A stretch of 64,000 nt of DNA from Paenibacillus oryzae (GCF_001675045.1 NZ_LYPA01000027.1:1-64000); one strand, 5' to 3'. Positions 1 to 8,420 are shown, counted from the stretch's first letter. Numbers and translations: made by a program. Notes: generated from the letters alone by a model not told the origin.

Positions 1-66
1 TCAGTTTTCAAAGAACAAGCTTTTGTTTCGTTTTGTTCCGTGTACACCGCATGTCTCAGCGGCGAC
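1..66 (-). other. rRNA operon leader, 5' part (16S gene lies beyond the left edge)
   Basis: Read on the minus strand, the last bases before the window edge are TGTTCTTTGAAAACTGA. This is the boxA-containing sequence that Bacillales carry immediately ahead of 16S rRNA. A promoter lies just upstream at 73-102. In B. subtilis an rRNA operon also follows pdaB, so position agrees. The mature 16S sequence is not in the window, so the identification rests on the leader and on synteny. Confidence 0.75.
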
Positions 67-72
67 TTAAAT

Positions 73-102
73 AATATAACACAGGGGTCCAGATGAATGC
101 AA
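73..102 (-). promoter_or_regulatory. rRNA operon sigma-A promoter with AT-rich UP-like tract
   Basis: On the minus strand TTGCAT (102-97) and TATATT (78-73) are separated by 18 bases, with a start expected near 66. Immediately upstream of the -35 (about 104-135) is a run of A-tracts like the UP elements of rRNA promoters. The 103-258 stretch beyond it holds no gene I can support. Confidence 0.6.
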
Positions 103-258
103 CCCCTATTTTCATTTTTTTTATTTTTCATCGCAATATCAACAAATCGGCTTTTAGCTGCACCCATAGTGAAATGGCCAAAACCCGCTGGTGCCGCGAT
201 TTCTCACCCTCAGAAGCTTCATCAAAGGCTGTTCAAATGCTTCTTCATGGATGGCTGT

Positions 259-537
259 TTATTGATATGTTTTTGCCTTTAGCGCATAACGGGAAAGCTC
301 CTTTGGCGAAGCAATTCGCGCATACATCCGAAAAACGATTTTGTACCTGCGTGTGATTGCGCTTTTAATGTCCCCATCCAATCTTGAATCATTCAGGTCG
401 AGCAACATCTCGTCAAGTTCCTTGCGCAATACATAATCAAGCTCCTTGCACTCCTTGTCGTTGAACAAAATCCCGAGCATAACGTAAGCGGCCTCCTTTG
501 AAAGATGAAGACTAGGATATGTCTTAAAGCTCCGCAT
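259..537 (-). CDS. small conserved protein of unknown function
   Basis: A charged protein of about 92 aa that I do not recognise with certainty. It looks soluble: no signal peptide, no membrane segment, and a helical run rich in Glu/Asp/Lys/Arg (ELDYVLRKELDEMLLDLND) in the middle. The chosen ATG (537) gives a start of MRSFKTYPSL but has no clear Shine-Dalgarno. An alternative ATG at 480 has a good AAAGGAGG 11 bases upstream and would give 73 aa, so the start is uncertain. It lies between a SpoIIM-family gene and an rRNA operon, and a candidate structured RNA ends about 90 bases ahead of it. Confidence 0.6.
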   Translation of the reverse strand: MRSFKTYPSLHLSKEAAYVMLGILFNDKECKELDYVLRKELDEMLLDLNDSRLDGDIKSAITRRYKIVFRMYARIASPKELSRYALKAKTYQ

Positions 538-628
538 GGAGAAGGCATTGCCACTTTTCGTTTCCGGCAAATCGCTTTTTCGCTGGCTTACCGGAAGTAA
601 GACGGAAAAAAGGTATGCACCAGGAAGC

Positions 629-746
629 AAAAAAGCGGTGATAAATGCCCTGTGAGAGTTTTAAGTTACGCCCCTTGGGCGTGCCTGCAGTCTCATGGTC
701 TACAAAAGTGAAAAGCAGCGCCTGCACCAAGGTGTCAGGTCACCGC
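629..746 (-). ncRNA. candidate structured small RNA, possibly forespore-expressed
   Basis: The two ends pair perfectly over 7 bases (GCGGTGA at 746-740 with TCACCGC at 641-635), and the 3' arm is followed at once by six T, as in an intrinsic terminator. Inside are a hairpin with arms CCTG/CAGG (about 739-721), a stem ATGAGA/TCTCA (about 695-653) and a perfect 6-bp stem with a 3-base loop (682-668). A sigma-G-like promoter (752-782) would start transcription at the first paired base. I do not recognise the family. Against this strand, two mismatches in the 650-698 stem would be G-U pairs on the plus strand. Confidence 0.4.
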
Positions 747-751
747 TTTAC

Positions 752-782
752 TGTTATGCTCAAATATTGGAAATATTATTAC
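752..782 (-). promoter_or_regulatory. possible sigma-G-type promoter for the candidate small RNA
   Basis: GTAATA (782-777) and CATAACA (758-752) are 18 bases apart, resembling the forespore sigma-G pattern (TGAATA, 17-18 bases, CATACTA). It overlaps the stop codon of the SpoIIM-family gene. The expected start (745-746) coincides with the first base of the terminal stem of the RNA. Confidence 0.3.
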
Positions 783-1405
783 AACGAAATGAGCCACACC
801 GTAACTGTACTTTCAATAATTGAGGCTATAAGCAATGAAACGATCAGCGCGATCATCATCGCAACCGTTCTTTCCGCAAAAAAACCAAATTCCGCCCCTA
901 TCCCCAGCAGCCTGCTCCGCTGAAACAGAAAACTGCCTGTCCCCCTCCAGGCAAGGCTTCCAAACTTCATCCCATACGCGCAGGCAATAATGATAGCGGG
1001 AATTTCAATGATGCCATGAGGCAGCAGCCCTTTTAGCACCATCTCCAGCACGGACGGCATTTCGGGATTTCGCGAAATCACATCCAGCAGGTAACCGATA
1101 AGCATCCCGTTAATAATCAGAAACGCAATCGGAATGATGCCAAAAAACACGCCTAGGTACATGACGAAAATACATTTGATGGCATTATTCAAAAAAATAA
1201 TAATCATCATGGTAATTGCCGGGTTTGCGGTGCTATCTATTGTTTGTACGAGATTTTTCAGCCCTTCCATCTGCGAATCCAGAAAATTCGTAAACGCCGG
1301 ATTGCTTGAACCGATAAATATTGCCGCCAAAAAGAGAACAAAGGCAACACCAATATAACCGCGCATCTCCTTGAGATGACTGGCGAACTTTCCAAACTTC
1401 AGCAC
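779..1405 (-). CDS. SpoIIM-family integral membrane protein
   Basis: A 208-aa membrane protein with about five hydrophobic segments and the family hallmark LPHGIIEIPAIIIA near residue 130. SpoIIM (a DMP-complex member needed for engulfment) belongs to this family, but so do several non-sporulation paralogues; this copy lies next to pdaB, not next to the canonical spoIIM neighbours. It starts with GTG at 1405 behind an AGGAAAG-like site. It is divergent from pdaB. A role in sporulation is inferred from family and neighbourhood. Confidence 0.75.
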   Translation of the reverse strand: MLKFGKFASHLKEMRGYIGVAFVLFLAAIFIGSSNPAFTNFLDSQMEGLKNLVQTIDSTANPAITMMIIIFLNNAIKCIFVMYLGVFFGIIPIAFLIINGMLIGYLLDVISRNPEMPSVLEMVLKGLLPHGIIEIPAIIIACAYGMKFGSLAWRGTGSFLFQRSRLLGIGAEFGFFAERTVAMMIALIVSLLIASIIESTVTVWLISL

Positions 1406-1530
1406 TTATGCTTTCCTCCGATCGCTTGAAATGAGTCATATCTCCGGTGTACGAGCATAGATTGTACTACTATTGCAAAAAGCCCCCGCCATCTGTACAA
1501 GGCGAGCTTGAAGAGAGGAGAGGCTTTCCC

Positions 1531-2334
1531 ATGAATGTGTTTTATGTTCTGAATGGAAAAAAGCTCAAAAAGTATTTTTTTATCGCCATTGCTCTTATTT
1601 TCTCCATTGGAATCATTTACGCCGAACGTGATAATATCACGGTGTTTGCTCCGCAACAGCCCGCTGCCATTTATAGCGTGCCCACCGATAAAAAGGTTGT
1701 CGCCTTGACCTTTGACATTAGCTGGGGAGACAAGCGTATTGAACCTATCCTTGAAGTGCTGAAGGAGAAAAAGGTTACACAAGCGACGTTCTTTCTTTCC
1801 GCTCCATGGAGTCAATCCCATCCCGAACTTGTGAATAAAATCAAGGAGGCCGGCTTCGAAATCGGAAGCCATGGCCACAAGCACGATTTTTACACAAAAA
1901 TGACGGATGAGGAAATACGCAAGCAAATCTCTACCGCGCATACCATTTTAAGCGGCATTACAGGCCAAGAGCCCAATCTCATCCGAATGCCTAACGGCGA
2001 CTTCGACAAAAGAGTGCTGCGCATAGCGGAGGAGTTGAAATATAAAGTCATTCAATGGGATACCGATTCGTTGGACTGGATGAATATCGGAACAGACAAA
2101 ATCATTAACCGCGTTGTAACGCGTAGCCATCCCGGCGATATCATTTTGCTCCATGCCAGCGATACGGTCCTGCAAACCCATGAGGCTCTCCCCGTTATTA
2201 TCGACCAGCTGAGGGGCAATGGATACGATTTCGTTAACGTATCCCAGCTTATTTCTCAAAGCGACACCTCCGGCAAAACCGTACAAGTCAAACCGGAACC
2301 TCTTCAAGGGGATCTCACCGCATCCGCCTCATAA
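1531..2334 (+). CDS. pdaB: polysaccharide deacetylase-family sporulation protein PdaB
   Basis: A 267-aa NodB-fold protein anchored by one N-terminal membrane segment (about residues 10-30). The NodB motifs are present in order: VALTFDISWG, GSHGHKHDF, RMPNGDF, DTDSLDW and LLHAS. Motif 1 has Ile where classical deacetylases have a second Asp, as in PdaB proteins, so catalysis cannot be assumed. PdaB is needed to keep spore cortex integrity. The ATG at 1531 follows AGGAGAGG. Its neighbours kbaA and gerD are in the same order as in B. subtilis. The stop converges on kbaA with 11 bases between. Confidence 0.88.
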   Translation: MNVFYVLNGKKLKKYFFIAIALIFSIGIIYAERDNITVFAPQQPAAIYSVPTDKKVVALTFDISWGDKRIEPILEVLKEKKVTQATFFLSAPWSQSHPELVNKIKEAGFEIGSHGHKHDFYTKMTDEEIRKQISTAHTILSGITGQEPNLIRMPNGDFDKRVLRIAEELKYKVIQWDTDSLDWMNIGTDKIINRVVTRSHPGDIILLHASDTVLQTHEALPVIIDQLRGNGYDFVNVSQLISQSDTSGKTVQVKPEPLQGDLTASAS

Positions 2335-2345
2335 TAAAAGACTGA

Positions 2346-2969
2346 CTAAACGGCTGATTTTGCAGGAATTGCTGCGGAATCGGCCGTTTCCTTTTTGAGC
2401 AGACGGTGCATCATCATATTTTGGTAGGCATTGCAGAGGAACAAAGGAACCATCATAAACACAATAGCGGGTATATTGGTTTCCCCTTGCAGAGCCGGCC
2501 ACGATTCAATAAAGGTCACAACAAACAGCAGAAACATCGTTGGGATAAAAGCGCTCTGATTTGTCTGCTTGACCTTTAACCAGGTAAACAGCAGCGACGC
2601 TGCCAGCAGCAGAAGCGGCAAAACCCAAAAAAACCAGCCGTTGGTCCGGTCCTCATACAGGACATAGCCCAAGCCAAATACGGCAAAAAAGGTGGTGTAG
2701 CCCTGCAAGGCGTTCCACAAATACTTCCTCCTAAATACGCTCAGGGCAATGTAGTTCAGCGTCAAATAAGCAAAAAAGCACATTTGGCTAAACGCGCCAA
2801 TCATCAATCCCGAAATACCCATCATCAAAGCATTAAAGCCGGTGGCTTCAAAGCCAAGAAAACCGAATTCCTGATCAGTTAACAGCATAATGGAGCCGCA
2901 GACGATACAGACCAAAGCGCCAACCGCCATTGTGCTCCAAAATAGAAAAAACCATTTACGAAGTGTCAC
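2346..2969 (-). CDS. kbaA: KinB-signalling pathway activation protein KbaA
   Basis: A 207-aa polytopic membrane protein with about six hydrophobic helices, matching KbaA in length, topology and position between pdaB and gerD. KbaA promotes KinB-dependent input into the Spo0A phosphorelay. GTG start at 2969 with a G-rich site (GGGGGG) upstream. Its last codons contain an inverted repeat (AAACGGC...GCCGTTT, about 2349-2391) that could terminate the converging pdaB transcript. Confidence 0.82.
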   Translation of the reverse strand: MTLRKWFFLFWSTMAVGALVCIVCGSIMLLTDQEFGFLGFEATGFNALMMGISGLMIGAFSQMCFFAYLTLNYIALSVFRRKYLWNALQGYTTFFAVFGLGYVLYEDRTNGWFFWVLPLLLLAASLLFTWLKVKQTNQSAFIPTMFLLFVVTFIESWPALQGETNIPAIVFMMVPLFLCNAYQNMMMHRLLKKETADSAAIPAKSAV

Positions 2970-3036
2970 TTCTATGTCCCCCCGAACGTTTTGGCTTTAT
3001 TTTACCATGATCACAGCAAAAAGCTATGCCTCCTTC

Positions 3037-3065
3037 TGATAAATCATTGCGCGCTGCGCATAATA
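3037..3065 (+). promoter_or_regulatory. possible sigma-G promoter of gerD
   Basis: TGATAA (3037-3042) and CATAATA (3059-3065) are 16 bases apart. The -10 fits the sigma-G consensus CATWHTA exactly; the -35 is a partial match. B. subtilis gerD is a sigma-G gene, which supports the reading. Confidence 0.35.
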
Positions 3066-3124
3066 AGGATGATCGTCGCACCAATACATGAAGTAAGCGC
3101 ATGGACACGGAAGGGAGCCATATT

Positions 3125-3802
3125 ATGACCAAAAAATGGACTTTATGGCCGTCACTATTGGCATTGCTGTTGATTCTGACAAGCTGCGGCTCCGAATCAT
3201 CCGGGGCAGCTCAGGGACCCAGCTACAAGGATATGAAATCCATGGTGATTGACATCCTGAAGACGGAGGACGCCCAGAAGGCGCTGCAGGAATCAACACA
3301 GCAAATGTCTGGCTATAGCGCGCAATCCTCCAAGCTGTTGTCGGTTTCAGATCAAGAGGAAGTGCGGATTGCGGTCAAGGATGTCATTAGCTCTCCGGAT
3401 TATGATAAAGTAATCAAAAAGCTGATGACGGATACCCGCTTTGCCGGAGAATTCGCCAAGTCGGTCAATAAGGAAAACAAAACGATTCATAAAGAGCTGA
3501 TGAAGGACCCTCAGTACCAGGCCGAATTAGTCAAAACAATGAAGACGCCTGAAATGGAAAAGCTCATTCTGGAAGTGCTCAAAAGCGCGCAATACCGCAA
3601 AGAAGTGATGTCGCTGATGCAGGAATCGATGCAAAATCCTTTATTCCGCCTGGAAGTGCTGGATCTGATGAAGGCCGCTGTTAAGGAAGAGCTGCAAACC
3701 AAACCCGATGAAAAGGTGCAAAAATCGGGCGGTGAGGACCAGCAAAGCCAAGATGATCAGCAAAGTCAGGACGACCAGCAAAGCCAGGATCAACAAAGCT
3801 AA
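3125..3802 (+). CDS. gerD: spore germination lipoprotein GerD
   Basis: A 225-aa predicted lipoprotein: short basic N terminus, hydrophobic segment and lipobox LTSC (Cys about residue 21), then a helical middle domain with repeated YxxELxKxMKxPE-like units. GerD is a scaffold that clusters germinant receptors in the spore inner membrane. The ATG at 3125 has AAGGGAG about 8 bases upstream; the earlier in-frame ATG has no such site. The C terminus carries a low-complexity tail of about four units related to DQQSQD, encoded by an imperfect 15-18-bp DNA repeat (about 3739-3800), which could vary in length. Confidence 0.9.
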   Translation: MTKKWTLWPSLLALLLILTSCGSESSGAAQGPSYKDMKSMVIDILKTEDAQKALQESTQQMSGYSAQSSKLLSVSDQEEVRIAVKDVISSPDYDKVIKKLMTDTRFAGEFAKSVNKENKTIHKELMKDPQYQAELVKTMKTPEMEKLILEVLKSAQYRKEVMSLMQESMQNPLFRLEVLDLMKAAVKEELQTKPDEKVQKSGGEDQQSQDDQQSQDDQQSQDQQS

Positions 3803-3909
3803 AATGGTCAATAACCGTAACAATCGAGCTCAGCCTGGCAGGCTTAAACGCTGTCAGGTATCCACAGATTTTTCTTGATCAATTAAAAGCAGCGAAAACG
3901 GCTTAAGCA

Positions 3910-4032
3910 CAAAAGAACCTTCAAACCACTTTTTTGGATTGCTTCCTGTCAAGTAGACCGTAGAAAAACAAAATTCTACATCTGCCATGATGAGAGGCAT
4001 ATCACTGAAAGTGGATCTGAAGGTTCTTTTTG
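3910..4032. repeat. 123-bp long inverted repeat with two internal hairpins
   Basis: CAAAAGAACCTTCA (3910-3923) pairs with TGAAGGTTCTTTTTG (4018-4032), and CCACTTT (3926-3932) with AAAGTGG (4008-4014). Within the loop are two further hairpins: GTAGAA/TTCTAC (3960-3979) and TGCC/GGCA (3983-3999). On the plus strand the 3' arm ends in five T, so it could terminate gerD. The size and cruciform shape also fit a small non-autonomous mobile element. Confidence 0.6.
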
Positions 4033-4076
4033 TATGGGACGAAAAAACAACGAGAAAACGGAATTCCTGTCTCTTT

Positions 4077-5183
4077 TTACTTGGTTAACGGCTCCTGGCA
4101 GCGGCGCAATACATTTTCTGCAAGCTCCATATATAGCTGCCCGGTTTCGCTATCCTCTTTGTAGACGGATGGGGAAAAATCAGGCTCGGAAATATGGTTA
4201 TCCGGCGCTCCCAGCGGGATTTGCGCGAGCAAATTGCAATGCAGCGTTTCCGCCAGCCTGCCGCCTCCGCCTCTGCCGAACACATATTCCTTGTCCCCTG
4301 ATTTGGAGACGTAATAGGACATGTTTTCGACGACGCCGAGAATTTCATGCTCCGTCTTGATGGCCATAGCCCCTGCTCTTGCCGCAACAAATGCTGCCGT
4401 GGCATGGGGAGTCGTTACGATAATTTCTTTGCTATGCGGTATGATCTGATGGACGTCCAGCGCAACATCGCCCGTTCCGGGAGGCAGGTCCAGCAGCATG
4501 TAGTCCAGCTCGCCCCAAGCGATTTCCTGGAAGAAGTTGCGGATCATTTTGCCTAACATGGGGCCGCGCCATACAATCGGGCTGTTGTCTTCGACAAAAA
4601 AGCCCATAGATATGACTTTAACGCCAAACCGCTCGATCGGGATAATTCGTTCGTTCACGATTTCCGGCGTTTCCTCGATGCCCATCATGTCGGGCACGCT
4701 GAAGCCATAAATATCCGCGTCGATAATGCCGACGCGTTTGCCCTTGCGGGCCAGGGCGACCGCCAGGTTAACGGTCACCGTGGACTTGCCTACGCCGCCT
4801 TTTCCGCTGGCGACGGCGATAAAGGTTGTCCCGCTGGCGGATGACAGCAGCGGGCTCTCCAGGTCGGCCCCGTGGCCTTGAACGGGGCCGGTCTCTGCGG
4901 CGCCTGCGGGCTGCGCCGCGGAAGCCGGCGGCGACTGCGTTGCGCCGCCGGCTGGCGCAGCCTCGTCCCGAAACCGGCAATGCACGGTTTCGACGCCGAG
5001 CGGCGCCAGGGCCGCGCGAAGCGCGGCCTCAAGCGCGGGCTGCGCAGCCGCGCCTGCGTCAAGAACCGTCAGCGATACTTGACGGTTCCTGACCATAATG
5101 TCGCGGAAGGTGATTCCTTCCGCGCTATATCCTGCAGCCATTACCGATTGAATGGCTTCTACTGCCGCTTCCCGTGTCAACAT
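4077..5183 (-). CDS. salA: Mrp/NBP35-family P-loop ATPase (SalA-like)
   Basis: A 368-aa protein: an N-terminal MIP18/DUF59-like domain (residues about 1-75), an Ala/Pro/Gly-rich linker (about 85-125), and an Mrp ATPase domain with deviant Walker A GKGGVGKST and DLPPGTGD. ApbC/Mrp members carry Fe-S clusters through a CxxC; none is present here (the equivalent region reads MSYYVSKSGDKEYVFG), as fits SalA, which in B. subtilis derepresses aprE by lowering scoC. The ATG at 5183 has AAAGGTGG upstream. The linker region is strikingly GC-rich compared with its neighbours. Confidence 0.85.
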   Translation of the reverse strand: MLTREAAVEAIQSVMAAGYSAEGITFRDIMVRNRQVSLTVLDAGAAAQPALEAALRAALAPLGVETVHCRFRDEAAPAGGATQSPPASAAQPAGAAETGPVQGHGADLESPLLSSASGTTFIAVASGKGGVGKSTVTVNLAVALARKGKRVGIIDADIYGFSVPDMMGIEETPEIVNERIIPIERFGVKVISMGFFVEDNSPIVWRGPMLGKMIRNFFQEIAWGELDYMLLDLPPGTGDVALDVHQIIPHSKEIIVTTPHATAAFVAARAGAMAIKTEHEILGVVENMSYYVSKSGDKEYVFGRGGGGRLAETLHCNLLAQIPLGAPDNHISEPDFSPSVYKEDSETGQLYMELAENVLRRCQEPLTK

Positions 5184-5380
5184 ATTGCCGCGTCCCACCT
5201 TTTCCAATTTAAGCTCATAAGCTGCTGGCTCTGATGGAATACCCATCCTCGCCAGAGCTTTTATGCGATTGTTCACGCAGCCTGCATTTTCTTTGCTGCT
5301 TTTGCTTCCTTTGTTCAAAAACGGCGATGCGTCCATGTTGTGGATGACTGCGTTTTCACCATCTATTATAGCACACGTTG

Positions 5381-6283
5381 TCAGCTTTCCCCATTATACA
5401 GCTGAAGCCGTTCTTCCGTCCCTCCGCTCAGCTTTTCTCCAGCCAAATAACGAAGGATTCCCTGATAAATCGAGGCCGCTACCTTACGCTGGTAGTTGGC
5501 ATCCGCCAGTCTCGCCGCTTCGGACGGATTGGACAAAAATCCGACTTCAACCAATGCCGTCGGCATCTTATCCACAGTCTTCATCAGATAGACATCATTT
5601 TTCACTGCCGCTACCCGATCCGTATTTTCCAGATTGCGCCGAATCTCCTCCTGAATAAAGGCAGCGAGCTCCCGGTTGCCTGGATGCCGCGAGGCATGAT
5701 AAAACGTTTGAGCGCCCGACCATTTGTCGGACGGAATGCTGTTCATATGAATGCTGACAAATAACGAGGCGCCACTGGTTTGAATCACATTTGCCCTGCG
5801 TTTCAGGTCTTCCGTTTTTCTCTTGCTGTAAGCATGGGCATCGCCAGAGGCCAAATCATAATCGCCCTCCCGGGTCATGACCACCATCGCACCGCCCTGC
5901 TGCAAATAATCCTTCAAATACAAGGCAATCGCCAGATTCAAATCTTTTTCGATAATGCCCGATTTGCTGACAGCCCCGCCGTCAGCTCCTCCATGTCCAG
6001 CATCAATCGCTATTGTGATGCCCGACAGCGGCATGCTCCAATAAGACCAGGCCTGGCCTGCTGACTGCTGTGACTGTCTCAGCACCAGAACAAGAATAAA
6101 CACAATCATCATGCCAATAATAATGCGTGTCCAGCCCTTTGGCGTCATCCAAACAACGATGCGCCTTAATGGAGAACGCGCTTCTCTTCGCAGCTTTCCA
6201 AACGTTAGACCCGAAGCCGAAACCGGGCCGATGCCCCTATTATTTGATCCGGCCGTTTTTGCCGGCCTTGCCTTTTTTGTCAT
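5381..6283 (-). CDS. cwlD: N-acetylmuramoyl-L-alanine amidase CwlD (spore cortex)
   Basis: A 300-aa protein: a basic cytoplasmic N terminus, one membrane segment (about residues 55-75), then an Amidase_3 domain. Zinc ligands and catalytic residues are visible as DAGHGG, the Glu of IIEKDLN, VSIHMNS and LVEVGFLSN. CwlD makes muramic-delta-lactam in spore cortex. The ATG at 6283 follows GAGGTGG with 9 bases between; this ribosome binding site is one arm of a 100-nt inverted repeat (6291-6391). It has the same neighbour (salA) as in B. subtilis, but sat/cysH lie upstream. Confidence 0.9.
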   Translation of the reverse strand: MTKKARPAKTAGSNNRGIGPVSASGLTFGKLRREARSPLRRIVVWMTPKGWTRIIIGMMIVFILVLVLRQSQQSAGQAWSYWSMPLSGITIAIDAGHGGADGGAVSKSGIIEKDLNLAIALYLKDYLQQGGAMVVMTREGDYDLASGDAHAYSKRKTEDLKRRANVIQTSGASLFVSIHMNSIPSDKWSGAQTFYHASRHPGNRELAAFIQEEIRRNLENTDRVAAVKNDVYLMKTVDKMPTALVEVGFLSNPSEAARLADANYQRKVAASIYQGILRYLAGEKLSGGTEERLQLYNGES

Positions 6284-6290
6284 AACAAAA

Positions 6291-6391
6291 AACCACCTCG
6301 TTTTCCACAATAGGAGTATCCGTCAAAGTGCGTTTTTCAAGGGAAGACATGCCCTCCGCACTTTCTCCTAATTATATGGGACGAGGTGGTT
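6291..6391 (-). promoter_or_regulatory. long stem-loop leader enclosing the cwlD ribosome binding site
   Basis: AACCACCTCG (6291-6300) pairs with CGAGGTGGTT (6382-6391), TAGGAG (6311-6316) with CTCCTA (6365-6370), and AAAGTGCG (6325-6332) with CGCACTTT (6357-6364); GGG/CCC closes the tip. On the minus strand the 3' arm is GAGGTGGTT followed by TTTT, so the cwlD Shine-Dalgarno would be hidden when the stem forms. The same fold could terminate transcripts leaving sat. Confidence 0.55.
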
Positions 6392-6490
6392 AATTATGTG
6401 TTGGCTGCTTGTTTCGTTTATTCAATCCTTATCGCGGAACACGCTTTATTGTACCTGGCAGGATTTCGCCGTAGCCGTACTTAGCCATAT

Positions 6491-7657
6491 TTAGCCGACT
6501 GGCTGCTCCGACATGCCTTCGATCAAAATTTTAGCAACCTCAGGACGCGAAAATTCCGGAGGAGGGCATATGCCGTCCCGCAGCAGCGCCCGGACTTTTG
6601 TGCCGGACAACGTCAGATGATGCTCCTTATCATGCGGGCATGTTTTGGTTGTAGCCATATTGCCGCAGGACTTACAGAAAAAGCTATGTTCAAAATAAAG
6701 CGGAGTAATACCCAAATCTTCAGCAGGGATGCTCTTGAGCAAATCCTGTGCCTCATATGTGCCGTAATAATCGCCAACGCCGGCATGATCGCGTCCTACA
6801 ATAAAATGCGTACAGCCATAGTTTTTACGAACAAGCGCATGAAAAATCGCTTCCCGCGGACCGGCATACCGCATCGCTGCAGGGAATACGCCCAGAAAGA
6901 CACGATTGGCAGGGTAGTAGTTCTCCAGCAGCGCCAGATAGCTTTTCATCCGTACATTTGCAGGCACATCATCGGACTTTGTTTCCCCGACCAGCGGGTT
7001 CAGGAACAATGCATCAACGATTTCCATGGCTGTTTTTTGAATGTATTCATGCGCCCGGTGAACAGGGTTCCGCGTCTGGAAGCCAACTACGCTCTTCCAG
7101 CCCTTTTCCGCAAAGAGACGGCGCGTTTCTGCCGGATCAAAATAAAACTCCTGGAATTTCTCCGGCTGAGGACGATTTAATACGGTAATATCCCCGCCAA
7201 CATAAGTGGAGGAGCGCTCCAGCAGCTTTTTAACGCCAGGATGCTCCAAATCGTCCGTTTTAAACACATTAACAGCTTCGTGCTTTTGATCCACATTGTA
7301 GATGCTTTGTACGTCCAGAATACCGTAAGTCACTCCATCTTCGCCTACCAGCGACGCCCGTCCGCCTGACTTCAACTCAGCCGCCTTTGCAGCGTCAACC
7401 GAAAGCGTAATCGGAATGCTCCATACCGTCCCGTTCGACAATCTCATGTTGTTTACAACGGAATGATAGTCCTCTTCGTTTAGAAAACCAGTGAGCGGAG
7501 AAAAGGCACCTACGCCAATCAAATCAAGATCCGAAACCGTCCATGCATTAATGACGATTGCAGGTAAACCCTTTGCTACATTAAGCAGCTCTTCACGCTT
7601 TGCGCCTTCGGCAATCCGGTTAACCAGTGTGCCGCCATGAGGTAATATTTGACTCAT
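6491..7657 (-). CDS. sat: sulfate adenylyltransferase
   Basis: A 388-aa ATP sulfurylase that makes adenylyl sulfate (APS) from ATP and sulfate. The motifs [11 protein letters not shown] and GRDHAGVG form the ATP/sulfate site, and a Cys-rich stretch (CKSCGNM...KTCPHDKEH) near residue 325 is typical of the bacterial Sat family. The length is that of the monofunctional enzyme; there is no fused APS kinase. The ATG at 7657 has AGGAGG 12 bases upstream. It sits 19 bases after cysH and is presumably co-transcribed from the promoter at 8421. Confidence 0.95.
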   Translation of the reverse strand: MSQILPHGGTLVNRIAEGAKREELLNVAKGLPAIVINAWTVSDLDLIGVGAFSPLTGFLNEEDYHSVVNNMRLSNGTVWSIPITLSVDAAKAAELKSGGRASLVGEDGVTYGILDVQSIYNVDQKHEAVNVFKTDDLEHPGVKKLLERSSTYVGGDITVLNRPQPEKFQEFYFDPAETRRLFAEKGWKSVVGFQTRNPVHRAHEYIQKTAMEIVDALFLNPLVGETKSDDVPANVRMKSYLALLENYYPANRVFLGVFPAAMRYAGPREAIFHALVRKNYGCTHFIVGRDHAGVGDYYGTYEAQDLLKSIPAEDLGITPLYFEHSFFCKSCGNMATTKTCPHDKEHHLTLSGTKVRALLRDGICPPPEFSRPEVAKILIEGMSEQPVG

Positions 7658-7676
7658 AATGGTTAGAAGCCTCCTG

Positions 7677-8372
7677 TTATTTGTGCAATCCGCATTCCGT
7701 TTTTTCTTGGCCTGACCAACGGCCCGCCCTTGGGTCCTCGCCCGGCATAACCTGTCTGGTGCAATGCTCGCAGCCTATGCTTGGATAATGGTTGTCATGC
7801 AGCGGATTATAGACTACATTATTTTCCCGAATATAGTTCCAGACATCATCGTTGCTCCATCCCGCGATGGGATTAAACTTCACCAGACCAAACTTGACGT
7901 CATATTCGATTTTTTTGGAATTGGCACGGGTTGGCGCCTGATCACGGCGAATACCGGTAATCCAGGCTTCATATTTGGACAATATTTTAGTCAATGGCTG
8001 TACCTTGCGAATGTTGCAGCATTGGTTAGCGTCGCTTTTCCATAGCTCTTCGCCATATTGCGCTGCCTGTTCCTCGGGCGTAATTTCCGGCTTAACCTCT
8101 ACAAAAGGGATGCCGGGATAACGCTCCGCAAGCTTGTCGCGCGTCTCATAGGTTTCTTTAAAGTGGAAATCAGTATCGAGATAAAAAATATCGGTTTTAG
8201 GACTGATCTTTTGCAGCATATCAACAAGCACAACATCCTCCGCGCCGAAGCTGCAAGCAAAGGTAATATTGGGGAATGTCTCTACCGCAAAAGCAATTAT
8301 TTCTTCGGGAGAAGCTGTTTCCAGTTCAACCGCTTTTTGCGCAATCAATGCTTCCTTCTCAAAAAGATTCAT
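7677..8372 (-). CDS. cysH: adenylylsulfate (APS/PAPS) reductase
   Basis: A 231-aa reductase. The SFGAEDVVL loop binds nucleotide; the Cys pairs CC (NQCCNIRK) and CxxC (GCEHC) are the ligands of the [4Fe-4S] cluster found in APS-type enzymes, and the tail ECGLHK carries the catalytic Cys. With sat next door and no cysC in view, direct reduction of APS to sulfite is the likely route. The ATG at 8372 is preceded by GGAGG with 9 bases; a TTG three codons earlier is less well placed. First gene of its operon. Confidence 0.93.
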   Translation of the reverse strand: MNLFEKEALIAQKAVELETASPEEIIAFAVETFPNITFACSFGAEDVVLVDMLQKISPKTDIFYLDTDFHFKETYETRDKLAERYPGIPFVEVKPEITPEEQAAQYGEELWKSDANQCCNIRKVQPLTKILSKYEAWITGIRRDQAPTRANSKKIEYDVKFGLVKFNPIAGWSNDDVWNYIRENNVVYNPLHDNHYPSIGCEHCTRQVMPGEDPRAGRWSGQEKTECGLHK

Positions 8373-8420
8373 AGTGTGCAACCTCCGTTATAATTCCTAG
8401 TGGATTAGTCTGTATTAATC

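Noticed and set aside
93-356. Short plus-strand frames near the left edge
   Set aside because: They lie over the rRNA promoter and the end of the small conserved gene, and have no ribosome binding site.
629-746. Glycine riboswitch
   Set aside because: The words CCAAGGGG and AACTCTCA resemble it, but the downstream conserved segment is missing and neighbouring genes are not glycine-related.
6429-6488. 19-codon frame after sat (MAKYGYGEILPGTIKRVPR)
   Set aside because: No ribosome binding site and no recognisable homology; too short to support.
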